From positions 1-64,000 of the forward strand of contig NZ_JABFVK010000051.1 of NCBI RefSeq assembly GCF_013362815.1: 64,000 nucleotides of DNA. The letters run 5' to 3'. Below are positions 50,758 through 56,848 of this stretch, piece after piece. The DNA comes from Hamadaea sp. GTDB lineage: Bacteria; Actinomycetota; Actinomycetes; Mycobacteriales; Micromonosporaceae. The position numbers and the translations under genes are program-made. Positions within the stretch are counted from its first letter, which is position 1, and every line of letters begins with the position of its first letter. The notes under the pieces were generated by a model, which was not told where the DNA came from, made no database searches, and saw nothing but the letters and a program-made list of their open reading frames with translations.

Positions 50758-51741
50758 TGCGATCACCCCGCCGGGAAGCGCGGGGAGCTGGAGCCGCGCG
50801 GCACGGTCGGAGAGGATCAGCGCTTGCGTCGCCTGCACCGCACGAGCCGCCGTACGCATCAGCGCGCCCCGGCGGCGACCGCGTCCCTTGCCGCCGAGAA
50901 CGGTGGCGGTGCTGGTGTCCCAGGCGATCTCGGCCGCGACCGGGGCCATGAGATGCCGGCTGAGTTCCCGGGGCGAGGTGCCGCCACCGATCGCGAGCAA
51001 CGCCAGCGTTCCGTCCGTCGCCGGCAGCTCGCGCCGCAACTGGGCGAGCGCCGGAACCGCCGGGGAGATCGTCGCGAGCGACGCCGGGCGTACGCCCACG
51101 AGCACGGCGTCGGCCTGGCGCAGCAACGGCCACGGCGGGAAGCCGCTGGCCAACCGGCCGCAGTCGGCGATGACGGTCCACCCCGCCCGGCTCAGCCCGG
51201 CGAAGAACTCGCCGACGGCCGACCAGGCCGGGGCGAGGGACGCGCCCTGAGCCGGATCGGTCAGGCCCGGTAGCGCGAAGCGTTCAGCTCTATGGTTGTC
51301 GAGATCGATGAGCAGCCCGGACAGTTCCTGGAGAGCCGACCCGCGCAGGGCCGCCCCCGCGAGCGGCAGTATGCCGCGGTCGGTGGGCAGGTCGTAACGG
51401 CTGAGATAGCCCGCGAGCAACGAACCACCGGCCGGGTCGCATTCCGCGAGCAGGATCGGGCCGGGCCTACGCGCGTTGTCCGGGCTGACGCGCGCGTTAT
51501 CGGGGAACTGGCGCGCGCTGTCGAGATACTGGCGTGCATTGTCGGGGAACTGGCGCACGTTATCCGGGATAACGTCGCTTCCCGCCGCGGGAAGGCCGCG
51601 ATATCCCGGATCCCGCGCCAAAGCACCCCCGTGATCCCGCGCCAAAGCCCCAGCCGAGAGGGGGGCGGAAAGCGTGGCGGCCAGCGCGAAGGTGGAAACC
51701 CCCGGGGATCCCTTGGCGGAGACGATCGCGAGGAAGGTCAT
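50755..51741 (-). CDS. CpaE/TadZ-like ParA-fold protein with degenerate P-loop
   Basis: 328 aa. The N-terminus MTFLAIVSAKGSPGVSTFALAATL aligns with ParA/MinD deviant Walker A (KGGxGKT), but the second Lys is Val. LLAECDPAGGSLLAGYL keeps the switch Asp, and TVIADCGRLASG the Walker B Asp. Between them an insertion carries five 7-residue repeats (consensus xPDNARQ). The C-terminus ends at element E. TadZ/CpaE proteins place the pilus machine at the cell pole; the damaged P-loop suggests a non-hydrolysing scaffold. Confidence 0.82.
   Translation of the reverse strand: MTFLAIVSAKGSPGVSTFALAATLSAPLSAGALARDHGGALARDPGYRGLPAAGSDVIPDNVRQFPDNARQYLDSARQFPDNARVSPDNARRPGPILLAECDPAGGSLLAGYLSRYDLPTDRGILPLAGAALRGSALQELSGLLIDLDNHRAERFALPGLTDPAQGASLAPAWSAVGEFFAGLSRAGWTVIADCGRLASGFPPWPLLRQADAVLVGVRPASLATISPAVPALAQLRRELPATDGTLALLAIGGGTSPRELSRHLMAPVAAEIAWDTSTATVLGGKGRGRRRGALMRTAARAVQATQALILSDRAARLQLPALPGGVIA
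51466..51570 (-). repeat. Five tandem 21-bp coding repeats in the CpaE-like gene
   Basis: Five 21-bp units encode IPDNVRQ, FPDNARQ, YLDSARQ, FPDNARV and SPDNARR. They are exactly contiguous and in frame. The variation is mostly at the first two residues, so the array is older than a simple slippage event or has been remodelled. Confidence 0.9.
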
Positions 51742-51745
51742 GGCG

Positions 51746-52405
51746 TTACGCCCCGACCAGGGCGAGCGCGATCCGGCTGTCGGCGGCCATCGCGGCGACC
51801 GTGGGCGCGTCCGCCGTCGCGACTTCGACGCTGACCAGCGTCTCCCCTTCGCTGTGCCCGGGCCGGACGTCGGTCACCCGGGCGGCGATCGTCCGCGGTG
51901 GCACCAGTTCCGGCGTGTTCTGCGTCGCCGACGACTTCTCGGGGATCACGACGAGGACGGCTTCCGCCCCGACGCGTACGCGGCTGGCCGGCAACTGCTC
52001 CTCCTTGAGGCGCAGACCCACCAACTGCTTGCCCGGCCCGGGGATCGCGTCGTCGGTGAGCTGCTCCATCGTGAGCAGAGTGCCGGGGACGAGCGCCATG
52101 ACGGCGTGTTTGCCGACGACCTCGCGCGCCTGGGCAGCTGGGATCGGGCGCAGCCCCAACGCCGAGTTGACCCGGACGATGACCAGGTCGGCGGCGGCGA
52201 TCTCGGCCCCAGCCCCCACCGGACGGGCCACCGCGAGGTAGTCGTGGGTGGCGCCGATGCGCTGCACGACATACCCGGCGGTCAGCGCGCCCGCGATGAT
52301 CAGGAGCAAGGCGAGCGCGCCCTGCAGGAAAGATCTGCGGCGGGGTGCCAGCCGGGGCACAGCCAGCGGCGGCGCGGGCGGTTTGCCGGTCGCAACGGTA
52401 CTCAT
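51746..52405 (-). CDS. SAF-domain protein (CpaB/RcpC-like)
   Basis: 219 aa. One N-terminal transmembrane helix (FLQGALALLLIIAGALTAGYVV), then a SAF domain: VGAGAEIAAADLVIVRVNSALGLRPIPAAQAREVVGKHAVMALVPGTLLTMEQLTDDA. CpaB/RcpC proteins are pilus periplasm or surface assembly factors. ATG overlaps the upstream stop (ATGA); gap of 4 nt to the CpaE-like gene. Confidence 0.85.
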   Translation of the reverse strand: MSTVATGKPPAPPLAVPRLAPRRRSFLQGALALLLIIAGALTAGYVVQRIGATHDYLAVARPVGAGAEIAAADLVIVRVNSALGLRPIPAAQAREVVGKHAVMALVPGTLLTMEQLTDDAIPGPGKQLVGLRLKEEQLPASRVRVGAEAVLVVIPEKSSATQNTPELVPPRTIAARVTDVRPGHSEGETLVSVEVATADAPTVAAMAADSRIALALVGA

Positions 52406-53385
52406 CGGGTGACCACCTGCATTTCGTCGATCCGGATGTACGTCGTAGAGGATCGGGTCACGTCCAGCTCGCCGGTCTCCCCCGTGGTGGCGGTCCATTC
52501 GACATGCCACGTCGTCGTGCCGACCACTCGGTACCGGCCCAGGTGTCCGGGAATCCGCTGGTCGCGAGACGGTTCGGTGTACTGGTAGCCGCAGGTGCGC
52601 GACGCGCTTCCGCCGGCCGCCGGCGTATAGGGCGTTCCGGGGTTGCCACAGACCTTTGTGGACCCGTCGCCCATCTCCCAGCTGATCCGCACCGAAGTCG
52701 CCCGCGCGGTGACCGAGAGCCCCGGCACCGAGGCGGTCGCGGACTGCGTACCCCAGGTCTCCGGCCGCTGCTCGGTCCACATCCACACCGGCAGGCCGAC
52801 CAGGCCGCTTCCGCCCGGACGTGGTGCCAGTCCGATGTCCGGCCCCGCGATCGGCAGCGCGTTGATCGCGCGCAGCGCTATCTCAAGTACCGACGGCAGT
52901 CCGCCATAGCCTGGCGGTGGGCTGGTCAGGTACACGATTCCGGAGTTCACATACCCCGCGGCGCCGCCGTCATAGCACCACTTCTGGTAGAGCGAGCCCT
53001 TATTCGGATCGTGCCCGCCCCACGCGGGGTCGCCCGGCGGCAACGTCAGCCGGTCGTAGTAGCAGCCTTCCGCCTGGTTGTACCAGCCCATGCTGTCGCG
53101 GTAGCACGGAATCTCGCCGGTCTCGTCGCGGCACTTGGCGGTGCCGTCACCCCCACCGCCTCCGCCGCCGCCACTCCCACCGCTGCCACCTCCGGTGACG
53201 ACGATGTAGCAAGGCCCGTTGTCCGGCGGGCAATAGATGTAATCAGCCTGCGCGGGGCTCGCTCCGGCCACGACGGTCACGGCCGCGATCATGACTACGA
53301 CCAGGGGGTACGCCCACCTGGCTGCACTCCTGGCGGCTCGGCGCGAGCGCCTCCCCGGCGGCCGTCTGCTCGCGTACCTCAACAT
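52402..53385 (-). CDS. Secreted protein of the Tad locus, Cys- and Gly-rich
   Basis: 327 aa. Basic start, hydrophobic signal segment WAYPLVVVMIAAVTVVAGASPAQA, then YIYCPPDNGPCYIVVTGGGSGGSGGGGGGGG, a Gly linker, and a Cys-rich domain (CRDETGEIPCYRDSMGWYNQAEGCYYDR...WCYDGG). The middle part and C-terminal IRIDEMQVV beta domain match no family I can name; this arrangement recurs in actinobacterial Tad loci. Starts 7 bp inside the previous gene's 3' end. Confidence 0.75.
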   Translation of the reverse strand: MLRYASRRPPGRRSRRAARSAARWAYPLVVVMIAAVTVVAGASPAQADYIYCPPDNGPCYIVVTGGGSGGSGGGGGGGGDGTAKCRDETGEIPCYRDSMGWYNQAEGCYYDRLTLPPGDPAWGGHDPNKGSLYQKWCYDGGAAGYVNSGIVYLTSPPPGYGGLPSVLEIALRAINALPIAGPDIGLAPRPGGSGLVGLPVWMWTEQRPETWGTQSATASVPGLSVTARATSVRISWEMGDGSTKVCGNPGTPYTPAAGGSASRTCGYQYTEPSRDQRIPGHLGRYRVVGTTTWHVEWTATTGETGELDVTRSSTTYIRIDEMQVVTR

Positions 53386-53957
53386 GACGCCGCCCGATCC
53401 GCCCGCGCCTCCACCCAACGCCATTTGGCGTCGGGGTAGAGCCCGGCCCGCAGCGTCACCGGGTATCGCTGGTTCTGCCCGGCCTTCACGACGGACTTGC
53501 CGGTCTTCCGGCTGACGGTGTCGGTTCCCGAGTCGTCCACGCAGACCTCCACGATGATCGAGGTGGGACTGACGCTGACCACCCGGCGCAGCGTCACCTG
53601 CGGCGAACCCTGGCGGACGAAGCCCTGCTCCCGCATGAGGTCCAGATCCCGTTCCAACGCCGACATGTAGGTGCCGGCGGCGTACGGGTAGAGCGGTCGC
53701 TTCGTCTTGTCCACGTTCCACGCGTAGACGCCCGTCTGCGCCGCTTTCACATAGATCGTGTTCAACTGCTGGTACGCCGTCCACGCCTGGTCGACGGCTA
53801 GCTGATCGGTCGGCGAGAGGCTCGGCTGGGTCGCCGCCTTGCTCGGCGGGCCGGCCGGTGGCACCTCCACCGCCCGGGGCGAACAGGCGGATGCCAACGG
53901 CAGCAACAGAATCAACACTGTTGCCGCCTTCTGTCCTTTGTAGAAGATGGATGGCAT
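53379..53957 (-). CDS. Tad-locus lipoprotein
   Basis: 192 aa. Signal peptide with lipobox LASAC, Pro/Ser linker, then a helical segment DQAWTAYQQLNTIYVKAAQTGVYAWNVDKTKRPLYPYAAGTYMSALERDLDLMREQG and a beta domain (PQVTLRRVVSVSPTSIIVEVCVDDSGTDTVSRKTGKSVV) resembling SnoaL/NTF2-like folds. Probable first gene of the long minus-strand pilus operon, divergent from the prepilin peptidase. Confidence 0.8.
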   Translation of the reverse strand: MPSIFYKGQKAATVLILLLPLASACSPRAVEVPPAGPPSKAATQPSLSPTDQLAVDQAWTAYQQLNTIYVKAAQTGVYAWNVDKTKRPLYPYAAGTYMSALERDLDLMREQGFVRQGSPQVTLRRVVSVSPTSIIVEVCVDDSGTDTVSRKTGKSVVKAGQNQRYPVTLRAGLYPDAKWRWVEARADRAASC

Positions 53958-54062
53958 GCATCCCCCCTCGTCATCGGCCGGTCCCTACCCCCCGTCACCA
54001 ACCGATTGCGCTCTCGCGGGCGATCGTACGATGATCGACGCCTATGTAACAAGGGGTGATCA

Positions 54063-54542
54063 ATGTCCATACGTACAGTGCTGGCTGACAGATCTATCTA
54101 TTCCCACGTCGCCGCCCTTCTGGCCGCGTTGTGGTGGGTCACCCATGCGGTGACTTTGTCGATCAACGACGTACGCACCCATCGCCTGCCGCTCCGAAAT
54201 GTCGGCACGATGGCACTCGGCACCCTGGTCCTCCTGGCCGCCGCCGCTCCCGTACGCCTCATCCCCGCCGTACTGTGCGGACTTCTGCTGGCCGGAGTCC
54301 TTTTCCTCCTGGCGTTGCCCCGGCGCGGCATCGGACTCGGCGACGCCGCTCTCGCCTTTCCCATCGGCGTCGTCCTGGGCTGGGCCGGCTGGTCGACCGT
54401 GCCGGTCTGGGCGCTGGCCACCGGCCTGCTGATGTCACTGACCGCCGTCGTCCTGCTCCTGCTCCGCCGGATCGAGTGGCGGTCGACCCTCCCCCTGGGC
54501 CCCTTCCTCCTCGCCGCCGTCCTCCCCGCCCTCCTCCTCTGA
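54063..54542 (+). CDS. Prepilin peptidase (A24, CpaA/TadV type)
   Basis: 159 aa, about five hydrophobic segments. The two catalytic aspartates are in SINDVRTHRLPLRN (with the characteristic HRLP) and GIGLGDAALAFPIG (GxGxxD). It removes the leader of Flp and TadE-type prepilins inside the membrane. AAGGGGTGA precedes the ATG. It is divergent from the pilus operon, so it may be expressed separately. Confidence 0.9.
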   Translation: MSIRTVLADRSIYSHVAALLAALWWVTHAVTLSINDVRTHRLPLRNVGTMALGTLVLLAAAAPVRLIPAVLCGLLLAGVLFLLALPRRGIGLGDAALAFPIGVVLGWAGWSTVPVWALATGLLMSLTAVVLLLLRRIEWRSTLPLGPFLLAAVLPALLL

Positions 54543-54551
54543 GGTCCACCC

Positions 54552-54618
54552 CGCGTTGATCATGAACCTAGGGTTCCACTCCGGGTCTGAGTGGAACCCT
54601 AGGTTCATGATCAACGCG
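54552..54618. repeat. Palindromic repeat, family C, copy 2 (perfect arms)
   Basis: 30-bp perfect arms (54552-54581 and 54589-54618), 7-nt loop. Compared with copy 1, CCTATGG is CCTAGGG and CCGCT is CCACTC, with the opposite arm changed to match. It lies between convergent genes, 9 bp after the prepilin peptidase stop. Confidence 0.9.
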
Positions 54619-54642
54619 CCCGTCGCGGGCGGGAGGTCGGCG

Positions 54643-55014
54643 CTATGGGTAGGGCAGCGAGCGCGGGCCGACGACGGTCGCGCCGACGGCTTCCACTCGC
54701 TGGCGGAGCCCTCGGTCGGCGGTCACCACGACCACTCCGCCGTCCCGGTCACGTTCTTCTGCGGCGAGCGCCGCGATCGTGTCGTCACCTGATCCGGGCG
54801 ACTGCTCTATGCGTACCCCTGGGATGGAAGAAATGCCCCGGGCCTTGCCTTCGACCACGAGCACGATGTCCAGCGGGCCTTCGTGGCCCGCGAAACCGGC
54901 GGTCGCCAGCGGCGCGAGCGCGTCACGGAGGCGGCGCGCCGCACCCGCGCGATCACGCCACCATCCGTCCGGAACCGACCCGACGACATTGGCCGCGTCG
55001 ACGATCAACAACAT
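54643..55014 (-). CDS. NYN/PIN-domain ribonuclease-like protein
   Basis: 123 aa. Acidic motifs of a NYN/PIN fold are in place: VDAANVVG at the start, GSGDDTIAALAAEE in the middle and VVVVTADRGLRQRVEAVGATVVGP near the end. Such domains bind metal and cut RNA. It stands alone, unlike YacP-type fusions, with 37 bp to the divergent membrane gene. Confidence 0.8.
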   Translation of the reverse strand: MLLIVDAANVVGSVPDGWWRDRAGAARRLRDALAPLATAGFAGHEGPLDIVLVVEGKARGISSIPGVRIEQSPGSGDDTIAALAAEERDRDGGVVVVTADRGLRQRVEAVGATVVGPRSLPYP

Positions 55015-55051
55015 GCGATGAGTTTCCCCCAGGGTCGCCGTCTAACTGGGC

Positions 55052-55702
55052 ATGAACCCTCGGACACTTCTTACGCTCGGCGCGATCGCCGGCCCGCTGT
55101 ATGTCGTCGCCGGCCTCGCGCAGGCCCTGACTCGCGACGGATTCGACCTGACCAAGCATGCCTGGAGTCTGCTCAGCAACGGCGACCTCGGCTGGATCCA
55201 GATCGCCAACTTCCTCGTCGCGGGCGTGCTGACCGTGCTCGGTGCGATCGGGCTGCGCAACGTCCTCATCGGAATCTACGGCGTGAGCCTGATCGGCGCT
55301 GGGATCTTCCGGGCCGACCCGGCGCAGGGATTCCCGGCCGGCACGACGACCGACACCATGAGCTGGCACGGAACGCTGCACTTCATGGTGGGCGGCATCG
55401 GTTTCCTCTGCCTGATCGCGGCCTGCGTCGTGCTCGGCCGCCGGTATCTCGCCGCCGGTCGCCGGGGCTGGGCGTGGTTCTCGTGGATCACGGGCTTCGT
55501 GTTCCTGGCCGGGTTCGCCGGCATCGCGAGCGGATCGCATGGCCCGACCACGATCGGATTCGTCGTCGCAGTCGTCCTCGCCTGGACCTGGGTGACCTCG
55601 GTGTTCTGGACCTCCCGCTACGAGCGCTTGGTCGCCCCCACCAAGCCCGTCACGCCCGTGACCGCCAACGAGACCAACGCCATCGGCACCGCCAAGAAGT
55701 AG
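55052..55702 (+). CDS. DUF998 family membrane protein
   Basis: 216 aa with about six hydrophobic segments. Typical DUF998 pattern: LLTLGAIAGPLYVVAGLAQALTRDGFDLTKHAWSLLSNGDLGWIQIANFLVAGVL and FRADPAQGFPAGTTTDTMSWHGTLHFMVGGIGFL. Function unknown. Its last 85 bp overlap the convergent gene at 55618. Confidence 0.88.
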   Translation: MNPRTLLTLGAIAGPLYVVAGLAQALTRDGFDLTKHAWSLLSNGDLGWIQIANFLVAGVLTVLGAIGLRNVLIGIYGVSLIGAGIFRADPAQGFPAGTTTDTMSWHGTLHFMVGGIGFLCLIAACVVLGRRYLAAGRRGWAWFSWITGFVFLAGFAGIASGSHGPTTIGFVVAVVLAWTWVTSVFWTSRYERLVAPTKPVTPVTANETNAIGTAKK

Positions 55703-56205
55703 ACCCAGCGCCAGCTCACCGCAGTGGTCAGGAACCAGCCGAGCACCAGCCCGAACAGCAGTCCCACAAATGCGACGGCGGCTACCGCGATGAGCATCGC
55801 GGGCCGCCGTTCGCCGGTGTCACCGGCCAACGCGAGAGCGACGCCGGTGACCGCACCACTGCCGATGCCGAGGAACAGTGAGGCTGCCATCACGACGTAC
55901 GCGGCCGGGGCCAGCGCCATGGCGAGAACTCCGATGAGGATCAGCGCTATCGCTGGGATCGCCACTGCGTTCGGCGTACGCCGCCCCAGCAGCCACCCGA
56001 CTCCGATGCCCACGACGAGCGGGACGAGATGGATCAGCAGCACGACGAGGCTCACCGCCACGGACAAACCCATGGCGTGCTGGATGCCCTCGCGCAGCGG
56101 TCCGAACAGCGCTCCGAGCAGGTATCCCGCGAGCATCGTTCCCAGGGCGGGGCCGACGATCATCCACATCGGACGCCGTGCTTCGTGGCTCTGCTCGATC
56201 ATCAC
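55618..56205 (-). CDS. Half-size MFS-like membrane protein
   Basis: 195 aa with six hydrophobic segments. GVGWLLGRRTPNAVAIPAIALILIGVLAMALAP resembles motif A of MFS pumps and FLGIGSGAVTGVALALAGDT motif B/C, followed by WRWVYFLAVPMALVSL. This is about half a 12-14 TM transporter. It may be a stable small protein or the remains of a truncated pump. The 85-bp antisense overlap with the DUF998 gene is in frame in both genes. Confidence 0.6.
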   Translation of the reverse strand: MMIEQSHEARRPMWMIVGPALGTMLAGYLLGALFGPLREGIQHAMGLSVAVSLVVLLIHLVPLVVGIGVGWLLGRRTPNAVAIPAIALILIGVLAMALAPAAYVVMAASLFLGIGSGAVTGVALALAGDTGERRPAMLIAVAAVAFVGLLFGLVLGWFLTTAVSWRWVYFLAVPMALVSLAVTGVTGLVGATKRS

Positions 56206-56270
56206 CCGGCCATCCTAGGGCCCACGCTCACGCGCCGTCATTCCCCGCGTCTTTCGCGGCTTCATTCGCT

Positions 56271-56306
56271 GCGTCTTTGGCGGCGTCTTTGGCGGCGTCT
56301 TTGGCT
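56271..56306 (+). repeat. Three tandem 12-bp units abutting palindrome B copy 4
   Basis: GCGTCTTTGGCG occurs twice and GCGTCTTTGGCT once, ending directly at the palindrome edge. The unit is related to GGCGCTGGCTTT beside A copy 4 in length and in its TTTGGCG core. Confidence 0.85.
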
Positions 56307-56307
56307 G

Positions 56308-56364
56308 CAGATCACGGTTATGGGTGTGATCATGGACCAGTTTGGCGTGGATTTCCGTGATCTG
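56308..56364. repeat. Palindromic repeat, family B, copy 4 (degenerate)
   Basis: 10-bp outer arms CAGATCACGG / CCGTGATCTG; the interior has diverged and the loop is long. It lies 20 bp after the stop of the small membrane protein gene, on the same side as the other copies. Confidence 0.7.
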
Positions 56365-56384
56365 GTCCGCACGAGCGGCAGCCG

Positions 56385-56627
56385 CTACTTCTGATCCAAG
56401 TCGGTGGTGCGGGCTCGGATGAGCCGCTCGGTGGTCGCCGCGTGCAGCAGGACCAATCCACAGAGGAACAGCGCGACCGAGACCGTGCCGAGGATCCAGC
56501 CGAACACTGCGGTGCCCTCGGCGGTCATCAGCAGCCCGCCGACGATGGTGAGCAGGACTCCCCCGAGGATCAGGGATCCGGCGTTCTCCCTCGTCTTGTC
56601 GAGAACCGTGCTGGGCTGCTTCGCCAT
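56385..56627 (-). CDS. Small two-TM membrane protein of unknown function
   Basis: 80 aa: MAKQPSTVLDKTRENAGSLI, then LGGVLLTIVGGLLMT and TAVFGWILGTVSVALFLCGLVLLHA. GGGAGGGA precedes the ATG. No family recognised. It lies downstream of tRNA-fMet in the same direction with a terminator between. Confidence 0.75.
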   Translation of the reverse strand: MAKQPSTVLDKTRENAGSLILGGVLLTIVGGLLMTAEGTAVFGWILGTVSVALFLCGLVLLHAATTERLIRARTTDLDQK

Positions 56628-56677
56628 CGATCCCTCCCCGGATGCATGGAAGGACAGAATACGAGAGCGACACACAA

Positions 56678-56709
56678 AGAAACGCCCGCTCTTTCGAGCG
56701 GGCGTTTCT
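56678..56709 (-). terminator. Intrinsic terminator after tRNA-fMet
   Basis: Perfect 14-bp arms AGAAACGCCCGCTC / GAGCGGGCGTTTCT with a TTTC loop, 6 nt beyond the tRNA 3' end, followed on the minus strand by TTTGTGTG. This is the only classical Rho-independent terminator seen in the window. Confidence 0.85.
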
Positions 56710-56715
56710 GATTTG

Positions 56716-56789
56716 TAGCGGGGACAGGATTTGAACCTGCGACCTCTGGGTTATGAGCCCAGCGAGCTACCGAGCTGCTCCACCCCGCG
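56716..56789 (-). tRNA. Initiator tRNA-Met (fMet, anticodon CAT)
   Basis: 74 nt on the minus strand, from CGCGGGGTGGAGCAG to CCTGTCCCCGCTA; no CCA encoded. The anticodon arm is CTGGG-CTCATAA-CCCAG with three consecutive G-C pairs, and the acceptor starts with an unpaired C1, both initiator hallmarks. The T loop is TTCAAAT. Transcribed toward the small membrane protein gene and ended by the hairpin after it. Confidence 0.95.
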
Positions 56790-56848
56790 TCGGCTTCTAA
56801 AGATTACCCCAGGGCGAACGGGCTGCCAAATCCATACTCGCCGACGTG

